From NCBI GenBank assembly GCA_036379355.1, contig DASVGV010000081.1, positions 7,703 to 71,702 on the forward strand: 64,000 bases of DNA, in the 5' to 3' direction. Shown here piece after piece: positions 52,625-61,529 of this stretch (the stretch's first letter is position 1; the number at the start of each line of letters is the position of its first letter). The DNA comes from CAJCIY01 sp036379355. GTDB lineage: Bacteria > Actinomycetota > Actinomycetes > Mycobacteriales > CAJCIY01. The notes under the pieces are model-generated. The model searched no databases. It worked only from the letters and a program-made list of their open reading frames with translations, and was not told where the DNA came from. Position numbers and translations under genes: made by a program.

Positions 52625-53488
52625 TCAGCGCTGGTGTGCCTCGAGCACGCCGGCCGGGCCGAACAGCTCGGCGCGCCACTGGTCGAGCAGCTCGGGACTG
52701 CCGATCTGGTCGGGGTGGAAGCCGGGCCGCGTGTAGCTGCGGATCCGGCGGATCACGGCGGGGGACAGGAACGGCGAGTGCCGCAGGCCGGCGAGGCTGC
52801 GTACCAGCCGGATCGGGTTGTACGCGGCCCGGTCCTGCGCCAGCGACAGCAACGTGTGGATGACGACGGTCAGCACGAACGTGAGGTTGACCAGCCGCAT
52901 CGTGCGGACGCGCACCTTCTCGCTGCCGCAGACCTCCTGGAACACGTCGAAGGCGACCGACTTGTGCTCGGACTCCTCGAGTGCGTGCCAGAGCAGCATC
53001 TCCCGGACCGACGACTCGCCGAGTACCTCGCGGGCCTTCGGGTTGCCCAGCAGGACCTCGGCGAGCGTCGCGGTGTAGTGCTCGAGCGCGGCGGTGATGC
53101 CCAGGCAGTACTCCGGCGGATAGAGCTTCTCGTCCCGGGCGAGCCCCTTGCGGGTGAACCGGTCCACGCGCCGGGTCGGGTAGCCCATCTCCTGGAGCCG
53201 CTCGTTGAGCTCGCGGTGCTCCCGGCCGTGGGTGACCTCCTGGCCGATGAACCCGGCCACCTGCTGCTTGAGCTCGGGGTCGGTGATCTGGTCGGCGAAG
53301 TGCCGCACCGACCGGACGAAGAAGTCCTCGCCCTCGGGGAACAGCGCCGACAGCACCGCGACGACGTGGCTCATGACGAGGTCGCCCTGCACGAAGTGCC
53401 GGCGGCGGACCACGTCGGGGTAGGCGAAGTCCATGCGCCGGGTCCGGATGGTGCGGGCGGGGTAGTGCTGCGCGGTCGACGCGGTCAT
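52625..53488 (-). CDS. Putative metal-dependent hydrolase (PF10118-like diiron protein)
   Basis: A 287-residue mostly helical protein of the predicted metal-dependent hydrolase family. Possible metal ligands come as GQEVTHGREH, TAALEHYTATLAE and WHALEESEHKSVAFD, a layout like diiron carboxylate helical bundles. One hydrophobic segment (LTFVLTVVIHTLLSL) could touch the membrane. The biochemical reaction is unknown. It starts 119 bases after the acyl-CoA dehydrogenase gene and ends 34 bases before the S1P-lyase-like gene. Its upstream gap holds short repeats (TACCAT twice) but no clear promoter. Confidence 0.85.
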   Translation of the reverse strand: MTASTAQHYPARTIRTRRMDFAYPDVVRRRHFVQGDLVMSHVVAVLSALFPEGEDFFVRSVRHFADQITDPELKQQVAGFIGQEVTHGREHRELNERLQEMGYPTRRVDRFTRKGLARDEKLYPPEYCLGITAALEHYTATLAEVLLGNPKAREVLGESSVREMLLWHALEESEHKSVAFDVFQEVCGSEKVRVRTMRLVNLTFVLTVVIHTLLSLAQDRAAYNPIRLVRSLAGLRHSPFLSPAVIRRIRSYTRPGFHPDQIGSPELLDQWRAELFGPAGVLEAHQR

Positions 53489-53607
53489 GGGGCCTCCATC
53501 TGCGCCGGGGCCCCCTCACGGGGCACCCGGTTCGTCCGGATAGATGGTATGACCCATGGTAACACCAAGTTGATCCGGATGCCCAGGGACGGGCGCCGGG
53601 GGCGGGG

Positions 53608-54783
53608 CTACGGCCGCTCGGGCGGCGGCAGGCCGCCGCGGCGGACCAGCTGCTCGGCGATGACGGTGCGCTGGATCTCGTTGGTGCCCTCGCCGACGAT
53701 CATGAGCGGCGCATCGCGGAAGTAGCGCTCCACGTCGAACTCCGTCGAGTAGCCGTAGCCGCCGTGGATGCGGACCGCGTCGACGGCGATGGCCAGGGCG
53801 GCCTCCGAGGCGAACAGCTTGGCCATGCCCGCCTCCAGGTCGCACCGCTCGCCGGCCTCCAGCCGCTCGGCCGCGAGCAGGACCAGCTGCCGAGCGGCAG
53901 TCAGGCGGGTGGCCATGTCGGCGAGGTAGTTGCCGATCGACTGGTGCTGCCAGATCGGCTTCCCGAACGCGGTGCGCTCCTGGGCGTAGCGCAGCGCGTC
54001 CTCGAACGCCGCCCGCCCCACGCCGACCGCCCGCGCCGCGACCTGGATGCGCCCGGTCTCCAGACCGGTCATCATCTGCGCGAACCCGGCGCCCTCGGCG
54101 CCGCCGAGCACCGCGGCGCGGCCGGCGCGGTAGCCGTCGAAGTGCAGCTCGCAGCTCTCGACCCCCTTGTAGCCGAGCTTGGGCAGGTCGCGGGAGACCG
54201 TGAGCCCGTCACCCGGCTCGACCAACAGGATGCTCATGCCGCGGTACGGGGGTTCGGCGTCCGGGTCGGTCTTGCACAGCAGCGCGATGAGGCCCGCCCG
54301 TCGCGCGTTGGTGATCCAGGTCTTGGTGCCGTGGACGAGGTAGCCGCTCCCGTCGCCGGTGGGGGTGGCCGTGGTCGTCATCGCCTGCAGGTCCGAGCCG
54401 CCGCCGGGCTCGGTCAGCGCCATGGTCGCCCGCAGCTCGCCGGTCGCCATCCGCGGCAGGTACTGCCGCCGCTGGGCCTCGGTGCCGAACTGCACCAGCA
54501 GCCGCGAGACGACGGTGTGGCCGCCCATGGCGCCGGCGAGGCTCATCCAGCCGCGGGCGAGCTCCTCGGTGACCAGCGCGAAGCACGGCACCGACACCTG
54601 CGCCTCCCCGTACGGCTCGGGGATCGCGAGCCCGAAGATCCCCAGCTGCTTCATCGTCTCGATCAGCGCTTCCGGGTACGTGTTCGCGTGCTCGAGGTCG
54701 CGCACGACGGGTCGCACGTCGCGGTCCACGAACGATCGCACGGTGGCGACGATCGACTGCTCGGTCGCGTCGAGGGGGGTCAT
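53608..54783 (-). CDS. Acyl-CoA dehydrogenase
   Basis: A 391-residue flavoprotein that introduces a trans-2 double bond in an acyl-CoA. The family signatures are MALTEPGGGSDLQAM (FAD/substrate), the helix RYAQERTAFGKPIWQHQSI and the C-terminal GGYGYSTEFDVERYFRDA, which carries a Glu at the usual base position of short- and medium-chain enzymes. The length is normal. Its ATG overlaps the hemerythrin stop by 4 bases. The acyl substrate cannot be told; with a crotonase-type gene elsewhere in the window, beta-oxidation is likely. Confidence 0.94.
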   Translation of the reverse strand: MTPLDATEQSIVATVRSFVDRDVRPVVRDLEHANTYPEALIETMKQLGIFGLAIPEPYGEAQVSVPCFALVTEELARGWMSLAGAMGGHTVVSRLLVQFGTEAQRRQYLPRMATGELRATMALTEPGGGSDLQAMTTTATPTGDGSGYLVHGTKTWITNARRAGLIALLCKTDPDAEPPYRGMSILLVEPGDGLTVSRDLPKLGYKGVESCELHFDGYRAGRAAVLGGAEGAGFAQMMTGLETGRIQVAARAVGVGRAAFEDALRYAQERTAFGKPIWQHQSIGNYLADMATRLTAARQLVLLAAERLEAGERCDLEAGMAKLFASEAALAIAVDAVRIHGGYGYSTEFDVERYFRDAPLMIVGEGTNEIQRTVIAEQLVRRGGLPPPERP

Positions 54784-55490
54784 ACGGTCGGGGTGAACTC
54801 GGCCAGGTTGGCGATGCCCAGCGTCTCTTCGATCGCGGCGACCCGCGCGACCATGTCGGTGAACGCATCCGGTCCGAACTGCCGCGCGGCCTCGGCCACG
54901 AAGGTGTCCGCGAGGGCGCGGAGCCGGCTCGCGGACAGCAGCTCGCGCAGGGCCGGGAACACGACCGTGTCCTCGCGCGCCTCGTGCGGCTCGTACATGC
55001 GGACGAACGCGGTGAGGTCGCTCGCCAGCTGAACGTTCGCCGCGGCGGTGAGGCTCGCCGCGCTCGTGGTGTCGAGGATGCGGGCGGTCAGCCGGCGGCC
55101 GCGGGCATGCTGGACGAGCAGGGTGTCGACGGTCGTGACGAGCTGCCCGGCCTGCCGGAGCGGGGGGAACACGTATGCCTCCTCCAGCCCCTCGTGGAAG
55201 CCCTCGATGTAGTCGTGGATCATCGTGGCCCCGTCGTGGACGGCGGCCGTCGGGACCGGCCGCCCTGCGGCCTGTCGTTCGAGGACGTTCCGGTAGGTCA
55301 GCAGGATCCGCTTGAGCACGCCGTGCTCGCGCATCAGGTCCTCGCCCGGCGTCAGCTGCTTGGACGGGCCGGGCCCGCCGATCGCGAGGTTCGCGCCCTC
55401 GGTCGCCGCTGCCCCGACGAGCAGTCCGGACCCGCCGAGCAGGACGCCGCGACGGCTGACCCGCGGTGCCTCGTCGCCGGTGCGGCTCAC
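54780..55490 (-). CDS. Tat-exported hemerythrin-domain protein
   Basis: A 236-residue protein with a twin-arginine-type leader (SRRGVLLGGSGLLVGAAA) and a hemerythrin-like HHE domain. Metal ligand candidates are His in MREHGVLKR, HDYIEGFHEGLEEAYVFPPL, VQHARGRRL and PHEAREDTVVFPAL. The fold would bind a di-iron centre that can hold O2, NO or sense redox state. GTG 55490 overlaps the lipoprotein stop, and the stop overlaps the acyl-CoA dehydrogenase ATG. The pairing with a secreted lipoprotein suggests an envelope redox role (inference). Confidence 0.88.
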   Translation of the reverse strand: MSRTGDEAPRVSRRGVLLGGSGLLVGAAATEGANLAIGGPGPSKQLTPGEDLMREHGVLKRILLTYRNVLERQAAGRPVPTAAVHDGATMIHDYIEGFHEGLEEAYVFPPLRQAGQLVTTVDTLLVQHARGRRLTARILDTTSAASLTAAANVQLASDLTAFVRMYEPHEAREDTVVFPALRELLSASRLRALADTFVAEAARQFGPDAFTDMVARVAAIEETLGIANLAEFTPTV

Positions 55491-55978
55491 GAGGTCGGGA
55501 ACGGGGGGGCGCCGTGCGGCACCACCGGCGTGCCGTCCGGCCGCATCACGTACCAGTAGCCGCCGTTGAGGTCGAGCCCCTGCCCGACCACGTCCCCCGG
55601 GTTGATGTCGGCGGCGTACGTGTAGAGCGGCCAGCGGTTGTAGGTCACGACGGTCGACCCGTCGGGCGACTTGTCGGCGCCGAGGAGGGCGGCCTGCACA
55701 CCGGGGCCGGCGTCCGCGGTCTTCCCGGCCGCGGTCTTCAGCGGCGGCCAGGTTCCGGCGCACGCGCCGGTGCACGTCACGCCGCGCTGCGCGTCGGGCA
55801 CGAACATGTACAGGGTGTAGCCCTGGGCGTTGACCAGGATGGTTCCGAGCCCGCCGATCGTGGCCGTCCTGACGGTGGGCGGGGTCACCGGCTTCGACCC
55901 GCAGGCAGCGAGCAGGGTGACGCACGCGGCAAGCAGGACGAGTGCTCGCAGCAGGGGCTTTCCGGTCCACCGCGCCAT
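55487..55978 (-). CDS. COG4315-type secreted lipoprotein with YxYxxxxD repeats
   Basis: A 163-residue lipoprotein with a signal ending at Cys26 (TLLAAC). The mature part has two family repeats, GYTLYMFVPD and WPLYTYAAD, each with the Tyr-x-aromatic-x-x-Asp motif, and a cysteine pair in VTCTGACAGTWPP. The motif CTGxCAxxWPP is typical of this family, which occurs near electron-transfer and copper genes, but no function is proven. It is the first gene of the overlapping lipoprotein-hemerythrin-dehydrogenase operon. Confidence 0.87.
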   Translation of the reverse strand: MARWTGKPLLRALVLLAACVTLLAACGSKPVTPPTVRTATIGGLGTILVNAQGYTLYMFVPDAQRGVTCTGACAGTWPPLKTAAGKTADAGPGVQAALLGADKSPDGSTVVTYNRWPLYTYAADINPGDVVGQGLDLNGGYWYVMRPDGTPVVPHGAPPFPTS

Positions 55979-56094
55979 GACGGCGACGCTACCTGGCGGC
56001 GCGGCGGCGGGCGCGTTGCGCGGCGCCCGGAAGGGGGGTATGCAGGTGTGCGGTGCAGCGGCCGGGGTATCGACGCCGAGAGTCGGGGGTCGCC

Positions 56095-56331
56095 ATGAAC
56101 CGCATTCCCTTCCGCCTCCACGGAGGCGTCGTCACCGCCACCTTCCTCGTCACCTCACCGGCGCACACCCGGGTGCGTGCCGACCTCTACTGCTGCGGCG
56201 CGGACTTCCGAGACCTGCGGGTCGCCATGTTCGACTGGAAGTTCGTGGTGCGGACGAACGCCCGCGCGTGGCAGCGCTTCCGCCGGGTGTGCCGCGAGCA
56301 GCTGCTCCAGCTGGAGGTCGCCCCGATCTGA
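56095..56331 (+). CDS. Hypothetical protein (78 residues)
   Basis: A small protein of unknown function with a Cys pair (LYCCGADF) and a basic C-terminal half (RTNARAWQRFRRVCREQL). No signal peptide or membrane helix is evident. ATG 56095 is preferred to a start 42 bases upstream because the upstream residues look unstructured and no ribosome site supports them. The gene lies between the lipoprotein operon and the pentapeptide-repeat gene. It is probably real because the codon pattern is typical, but no family was recognised. Confidence 0.6.
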   Translation: MNRIPFRLHGGVVTATFLVTSPAHTRVRADLYCCGADFRDLRVAMFDWKFVVRTNARAWQRFRRVCREQLLQLEVAPI

Positions 56332-56347
56332 CGGTCAGGATGTGCCG

Positions 56348-56965
56348 GTGACCGTCGTCAGCGACGAGACGTTCGACGGGGACGACCGCGAGGGCGAGCA
56401 CCTGGCCGGTGCGCGCTACGAGCGCTGCACCTTCCGGGGCGTCGACCTGACCGACGCGGCGGTGCAGGGCTGCGCGTTCGAGGCGTGCACCTTCCGGGAC
56501 GTGCGCCTGGTCGGCAGCACGCACACGGACACGGCATTCACGGGCTGCACGTTCACCGGCTGCTCGCTGCTCGGCGCGCACCTCACGGACTGCACGCTGA
56601 CCGGCAGCCGACTGGTCGACTGCGCCGTGCGCCGCCTGCACGTGGCCCGCGGCAACTGGGCCCTCGTCACCGTGACCGGCCGGACGCCGGGCAGCGGCGG
56701 CGACCTGCGCGACGCCGTCCTGACCGGCGTACGCCTGCGCGAGGCGGACCTGCGCCGCGTCGACCTGCGCGGCGCCACCGTCCGCGACTGCGACCTGTCC
56801 GCCGCGCTGCTCGCGGGCGCCGACCTGCGCGGCGCCGACCTGCGCGGCAGCGACCTCGGCGGGGCCGACCTGCGGGAGGCACAGCTCGGGGGAGCGACGG
56901 TGACGCCGCTCCAGGCGGTGGCTCTCGTGGAGTCCTGGGGTCTCGTCGTCGACGACCGGCCGTGA
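56348..56965 (+). CDS. Pentapeptide-repeat protein
   Basis: A protein of about 205 residues made of tandem A(D/N)LxX pentapeptides that fold into a right-handed quadrilateral beta-helix. The clearest run is near the C-terminus (about 140-185: DLRGADLRGSDLGGADLREA). The first block is more degenerate and Cys/Thr-rich (CTFRGVDLTDAAV, GCTFTGCSLLGAHL). Some members (Qnr, MfpA) mimic DNA and protect gyrase; this one has no clear sign of that. GTG 56348 is chosen because AGGA at 56337-56340 lies 7 bases before it. It ends 25 bases from the convergent exporter gene. Confidence 0.9.
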   Translation: MTVVSDETFDGDDREGEHLAGARYERCTFRGVDLTDAAVQGCAFEACTFRDVRLVGSTHTDTAFTGCTFTGCSLLGAHLTDCTLTGSRLVDCAVRRLHVARGNWALVTVTGRTPGSGGDLRDAVLTGVRLREADLRRVDLRGATVRDCDLSAALLAGADLRGADLRGSDLGGADLREAQLGGATVTPLQAVALVESWGLVVDDRP

Positions 56966-56990
56966 CCGACCGGTACGGCGGCTGCCGGCG

Positions 56991-58496
56991 TCAGTGCGCG
57001 GCGGCGATGAGGTCGGGAGCCTCCGGGGCCGCGGCAGCGACGAGGTCGTACTCGCGCTTGGACCGGACCAGCGTGCCGACGACGATCGCGCCCCCGAAGA
57101 AGATCAGGGCCGCCACGACAAAGATCACGTGGTACGCGTGGACCGCGGCGGCCGCCTGCACGAGCGGGGTGACCGGGTGGTGCGAGGTGAGGTAGCCGCG
57201 CATCGCCGTGCCCACGATCGTCGACAGCAGTGCCGTGCCGATCGATCCGCTCACCTGCTGCATCGTGTTGACCATCGCCGACGCGACGCCGGCGTCCTGC
57301 GGCCGCACGCCGAGGATCGCCGAGTTGAACGCCGGGGCGAAGATGAGCCCGAAGCCGAGCCCGAGGATGACCAGCGTGGGCAAGATGTCGACCGTGTACG
57401 TGCTGCGGATGGGGAGGCGGACCAGCAGCAGCATCCCGACGCCGCCCAGGATCATGCCGAGGAACATGAGCAGGCGCGGGCCGAACCGTGACAGCAGGAA
57501 GATGTTCGACGTCGTCGACGACACCATGATCAGGGCTGTGAGCGGCAGGAACGCGATCCCGTTCTTGAGCGGTGAGTAGCCCGCGACGATCTGCAGGTAG
57601 AGCGTCAGGAACAGGAACACGCCGAACACCGCGATGCCGGCGATGGCGACCGCGAGGTACGAGCCGCCGCGGGTGCGGTCCCAGACCACCCGCAGGGGCA
57701 GCAGCGGGTGGGCGACCCGGCGCTGCACGAGCACGAACGCCACGAGCAGCACCGCCCCGAGGGCGAGTGAGACGAGGGTCCCCGAGTCGGCCCAGCCGTC
57801 GGTGTCCGCGTGGGCGAAGCCGAACACGATCCCGAACAGACCGCCGGAGGCGAGCAGTGTGCCCGGGATGTCGAGCGTGCCCTGGTGCGGCTCGCGGTCG
57901 TGCAGGTAGAACCCGGCCCCGACGATCGCGAGCGCCGCGAACAGCAGGTTCACGAACAGGCACCAGCGCCAGTCGAGGTACGTCGTCAGCAGACCGCCGA
58001 GGACGAGGCCGAGCGCACCCCCGCCGCCGGCGACCGCGCCGAACACGCCGAAGGCCTTGTTGCGCTCGCTCGGGTCGGTGAACGTCACCGCCAGCACCGA
58101 GAGCGCGGCCGGCGCCAGCAGCGCACCGAACCCGCCCTGGAAGGCGCGAGCCGCCACGAGCATCCCGAACGAGGTCGCCGCGCCGCCGACGGCCGAGGCC
58201 ACGGCGAACCCCACGAGACCGATGACGAAGCAGCGCTTGCGGCCGAACAGGTCCCCGATGCGGCCGCCGAGCAGCAGCAGGCTGCCGAACGTCAGCGCGT
58301 ACGCGGTGATGATCCACTGGAAGTCCGCCTGCCCGAAGTGCAGGTCCTTCTGGGCGTCCGGCAGCGCGATGTTCACGATCGTCGCGTCGAGAACGACCAT
58401 CAGCTGGGCGATGGCCACGGTCGCCAGCAGCAGCCAGCGGTGGTCGTCGCGGCCGGGAGAGGCGGTCTGGCCGCGCGGGGCGGGGCTGGTGGTCAT
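56991..58496 (-). CDS. EmrB/QacA-type MFS drug exporter
   Basis: A 501-residue exporter of the DHA2 family with 14 predicted helices. The helix 1 motif is VVLDATIVNIALP, motif A appears in GGRIGDLFGRKR, and motif C in helix 5 is visible around GLVLGGLL. It is predicted to use the proton gradient to export toxic compounds. The gene is coupled to the MarR regulator, overlapping it by 4 bases, so drug-responsive repression is likely. An upstream extension of the frame overlaps MarR and is rejected; ATG 58496 is used. Confidence 0.95.
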   Translation of the reverse strand: MTTSPAPRGQTASPGRDDHRWLLLATVAIAQLMVVLDATIVNIALPDAQKDLHFGQADFQWIITAYALTFGSLLLLGGRIGDLFGRKRCFVIGLVGFAVASAVGGAATSFGMLVAARAFQGGFGALLAPAALSVLAVTFTDPSERNKAFGVFGAVAGGGGALGLVLGGLLTTYLDWRWCLFVNLLFAALAIVGAGFYLHDREPHQGTLDIPGTLLASGGLFGIVFGFAHADTDGWADSGTLVSLALGAVLLVAFVLVQRRVAHPLLPLRVVWDRTRGGSYLAVAIAGIAVFGVFLFLTLYLQIVAGYSPLKNGIAFLPLTALIMVSSTTSNIFLLSRFGPRLLMFLGMILGGVGMLLLVRLPIRSTYTVDILPTLVILGLGFGLIFAPAFNSAILGVRPQDAGVASAMVNTMQQVSGSIGTALLSTIVGTAMRGYLTSHHPVTPLVQAAAAVHAYHVIFVVAALIFFGGAIVVGTLVRSKREYDLVAAAAPEAPDLIAAAH

Positions 58497-58948
58497 GCGT
58501 TTCCCCTCATCGTGTGGGACTCGACGCCGTCGGCGAGACGGGCGAGAAGCCGGCGCAGCTGCTGGATGTCCGCGGTGGTCCAGTCGGCGAACAGCTCGGC
58601 GAAGTGGGCGTCGCGGTGCGCGAACGCCTCGTCGACGAGCGGCTCGGCCTCGGCCCGGAGCGCGAGGACGGTGGCGCGGCCGTCGGCCGGGTCGGCCCGC
58701 CGTTCCACCAGCCCGTCGTGCACCAGCTCCGCGACCTGCCGGCTGACGGTCGAGGCGTCGGAGTGCACGGCCTCGGCGAGGGCGCCCGTCCGCATCGGGC
58801 CCTGACGGCGCAGCGGCATGAGCAGCATCAGCCGCGTCGCCTCGTCGTCGCCGAGCACCTGGGCCTTGGCGCGCGAGACGCACCGCGTGAGCCGCAGCAG
58901 ATCGTCGGCGACGGCAGCGATGTCGCGCGTGCGCACAGAGAGCTCCAT
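58493..58948 (-). CDS. MarR-family transcriptional regulator
   Basis: A 151-residue winged-helix repressor. The recognition helix region is RTGALAEAVHSDASTVSRQVAELVHDGLVERRAD, with the wing DPADGRATVLALRAE. Dimerisation helices flank this core. It is the first gene of a two-gene operon with the exporter and probably represses its own promoter until a ligand binds. A plausible promoter without leader lies just upstream. No other targets are evident in the window. Confidence 0.94.
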   Translation of the reverse strand: MELSVRTRDIAAVADDLLRLTRCVSRAKAQVLGDDEATRLMLLMPLRRQGPMRTGALAEAVHSDASTVSRQVAELVHDGLVERRADPADGRATVLALRAEAEPLVDEAFAHRDAHFAELFADWTTADIQQLRRLLARLADGVESHTMRGNA

Positions 58949-58952
58949 TACG

Positions 58953-58981
58953 TGTATGGATCAACTACTTGTACGAGTCAA
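58953..58981 (-). promoter_or_regulatory. Promoter of the marR-exporter operon
   Basis: On the minus strand TTGACT (58981-58976) is separated by 17 bases from CATACA (58958-58953), with ATG 58948 four bases later. TTGACT matches the -35 consensus well; the -10 is weak. The flanking bases carry half-repeats (GTTGA twice) that could bind MarR. Confidence 0.5.
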
Positions 58982-59050
58982 CCATCCGGTCGGCGGACCG
59001 TCCACCGGAAATCGTGTGACCTCGGTCGCGCTCGCTCGTTGGACCGCTTT

Positions 59051-61462
59051 GTGCCGTCCCTGCGCCGCTCGTGCCCAGCCCTGACCCTCCCCGTCCTCGC
59101 GGCGGCCCTGCTCACCGCCGCTGCCCTGGCCGTGCCGGTCTCCTCCCGCGCGGCGGTCGCCGCCCAGCGCCCACTGCCGGTGAGTGCGCCCCCCGCCGGT
59201 ATGCCGTCCGGCGCCCCGCCCGCGGCCACCGCGGCGGAGCCCGCGCTCCCCGCTCCGCCGGCCTCCGTCTGGCCGTTCGGCGAGACGTGGTCGCGCACCG
59301 AGGGCAGCGGGGACGAGGCCCGTGGCGCCGACTTCTGGACCGACTTCGTCTACGACGACCACGGTGCCGGGTTCTTCGGCCTGCCGATCGGCCAGGACTC
59401 CTCGATCAGCGACCTGGCCCCGACGCAGGGCGTCTACAGCTACCCGACGGCCGCGGCCCACGACAACGGGGCCGACATCTTCCGTACGGCGGTCGGCATC
59501 GACAGCCGGGCGACGTACTGGCGGGTCGACTGGAACACGCTCGCCGACCCGTCCGTCCCCGCCGCCGAGTGGGTCTGGGACGACGGCACCGGTTCGGCGA
59601 CGGAGCCCTGGCCGGCGAACGCCGGCGTGTCCAGCACCGGCGTCGCGCACGCCCTGTTCGTCTCCAGCCGCGGGGCGTGGCTGATCGATCCGGCGACCGG
59701 GGCGCGTACGGACGTGTCGGCGGGACTCACGGTGGACGCGAGCAGCAGGTCGTTCGTGGTCCGCATCCCGCGCGCCACGCTTCCGGTCTCCGGCAGCATC
59801 CGGCTCCGGATGGGCGCCGGCATCGCGAACGCGGACGGCACCGCGTTCGCCGCGCCGACCAAGCCGGTGCCCTCCGAGGCGGTGCTGAGCGCGCTGGGCC
59901 CGGCCGGCGCGCCGACGTTCACGGACAACCTCATGAACGTCACCTACCGCTCGTACGCGCAGGAGCCGCCGGTCTACACCGGCACGGCGGTGAGCGACCG
60001 GGTGCTCGCCGCGCTCGACACGGTCCTGACCACCGGCGTCCTGGACCAGCTCGGCGCGGACGGGGGGACGCGGATCGTCCAGGGCAACTTCTGGGACGAG
60101 GACCACCAGGCGGACGCCCTCGCCAGCGGCGACGTGTCCGCCTTCGCGCACACGATCACCTGGTCGCACCTGCTGGCACACGACTCGGTGCCGGCACCCA
60201 CCCCGACCGGCTACTCGAACCGCTGGTACGTGAGCCCGCTCGACCTCGGTCAGGGCGTCGTCCCCAACGCCAGCGGGTCGCCCTCGGACGCCGCCGGCGA
60301 CCTGCGGCCGAACTACCTCGGGCGCGTCCAGCCGTACGCCGTGTACGTCCCGTCCGGCTACACCGGGCGGGCGCCGACGAAGCTCACCTTCGTCCTGCAC
60401 TCGCTCGGCGTGAACCTCAACCAGTACGGCGCGCTGAACCCGCAACTGCTCCAGGAACTGTGCCAGGACCGCGACTCGATCTGCGCCACGACCGAGGGGT
60501 TCGGCCCGGACGGCTGGTACTTCGACGAGGCCGAGGCCGACTACTGGCACGTCTGGCACGCGCTGGCCACGTCGTACCGCCTCGACCCGAACCGGACGGT
60601 CGTCGGCGGCTACTCGATGGGCGGCTGGGCGGCGTACAAGCTGGGGCTCGAGCACCCCGACCTGTACGCGCAGGCGTTCGCGCTGGAGGGCCCACCGACG
60701 TGCGGTGTCGAGGTCGCCGGGCCGGTGCGCGAGTCCGCCGGGAGCGGCCACTGCGACGCCGACGGGCTGTCCCAGCCGCTCCTGGCCAGCGCCCGCTGGC
60801 TGCCGTACTCGTTCACCCAGGGCGTGGCCGACGAGCTCGTACCCGTCACCTCGGGACTTCAGCAGTACCAGGCGTTCAACGCGTTGGGCTACCGCTACCA
60901 CTTCTTCCTCTACCCGACCGAGGACCACCTGGTGTACGCGACGCAGGACCGGTTCGCGGACGTGGTGGCCAGCATCGGAACCGGCACGCGCACGCTCGAC
61001 CCCGGGCACGTGACGCTGGACTGGTACCCGGACCTCACCGTCCCGAGCCTCGGCATCGGGGCCACCACGGCGTACTGGGTCTCGGGGCTGGCCGCGCGGT
61101 CGACCACTCCGGGCGAGGTCGCCACCGTCGACGCCACGTCCGCGGGCATCCCGGACCCGGCGGTCACGGTGCACCGCTCCGGACCCACACCGGTGACGGC
61201 GCCGACGCCCGGGACCCGCTTCGACCTGGCGTGGACCGCGGGCTCGCGGCCGGCGGCACGCGACGCCCTGGCCCTGTTGCTGACCGACGTGGCCGACCTG
61301 ACCGTCGACGCGCACCGCGCCGGGCTCTCGTGCCCGGCCGTCACGGTCACGACGGACGGTCCGACCGTGCTGCACCTGACCGGCCTGCGGGACGGGGACC
61401 GGACCCTCGAGGTGAGCGCGGGCACCCACACGTTCGACGCCTGCACCAGCGGGCGCCGCTGA
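59051..61462 (+). CDS. Large secreted alpha/beta-hydrolase (PHB-depolymerase/esterase-like)
   Basis: An 803-residue exported protein. The signal peptide (LTLPVLAAALLTAAALAVPV) is followed by a Pro/Ala linker. A beta-rich N-terminal domain of about 330 residues starts at WPFGETWSRTEG and contains FWTDFVYDDHG. The hydrolase domain begins near 430 with NYLGRVQPYAVYVP. It has nucleophile Ser522 in GYSMGGWA, Asp in GVADELVP, and His in PTEDHLVY. A C-terminal beta domain follows (about 660-800). It resembles feruloyl esterases, PHB depolymerases and prolyl-oligopeptidase-like enzymes. GTG 59051 gives a proper signal peptide; the open frame starts far upstream. Confidence 0.88.
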   Translation: MPSLRRSCPALTLPVLAAALLTAAALAVPVSSRAAVAAQRPLPVSAPPAGMPSGAPPAATAAEPALPAPPASVWPFGETWSRTEGSGDEARGADFWTDFVYDDHGAGFFGLPIGQDSSISDLAPTQGVYSYPTAAAHDNGADIFRTAVGIDSRATYWRVDWNTLADPSVPAAEWVWDDGTGSATEPWPANAGVSSTGVAHALFVSSRGAWLIDPATGARTDVSAGLTVDASSRSFVVRIPRATLPVSGSIRLRMGAGIANADGTAFAAPTKPVPSEAVLSALGPAGAPTFTDNLMNVTYRSYAQEPPVYTGTAVSDRVLAALDTVLTTGVLDQLGADGGTRIVQGNFWDEDHQADALASGDVSAFAHTITWSHLLAHDSVPAPTPTGYSNRWYVSPLDLGQGVVPNASGSPSDAAGDLRPNYLGRVQPYAVYVPSGYTGRAPTKLTFVLHSLGVNLNQYGALNPQLLQELCQDRDSICATTEGFGPDGWYFDEAEADYWHVWHALATSYRLDPNRTVVGGYSMGGWAAYKLGLEHPDLYAQAFALEGPPTCGVEVAGPVRESAGSGHCDADGLSQPLLASARWLPYSFTQGVADELVPVTSGLQQYQAFNALGYRYHFFLYPTEDHLVYATQDRFADVVASIGTGTRTLDPGHVTLDWYPDLTVPSLGIGATTAYWVSGLAARSTTPGEVATVDATSAGIPDPAVTVHRSGPTPVTAPTPGTRFDLAWTAGSRPAARDALALLLTDVADLTVDAHRAGLSCPAVTVTTDGPTVLHLTGLRDGDRTLEVSAGTHTFDACTSGRR

Positions 61463-61467
61463 CCGCG

Positions 61468-61489
61468 CGTCGGCCGCGACCGGCCGACG
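61468..61489 (+). terminator. Hairpin terminator after the secreted esterase
   Basis: Arms 61468-61476 and 61481-61489 pair perfectly over 9 bases with a CGAC loop, 6 bases after the stop. No T-run follows. Confidence 0.55.
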
Positions 61490-61529
61490 TACGCTGACCG
61501 GGCCCGATCACCCGGCGGACGGAGCGGCC

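Noticed and set aside
53540..53575. Repeated TACCAT and short inverted repeats upstream of the diiron-like protein gene.
   Set aside because: Repeat units are short and do not fit a known operator; a promoter could not be drawn with reasonable -35/-10 spacing.
56750..56885. Short tandem DNA repeats (GACCTGCGCGGCGCC-like).
   Set aside because: They are explained by the pentapeptide-repeat protein and are not a CRISPR array or VNTR of separate origin.
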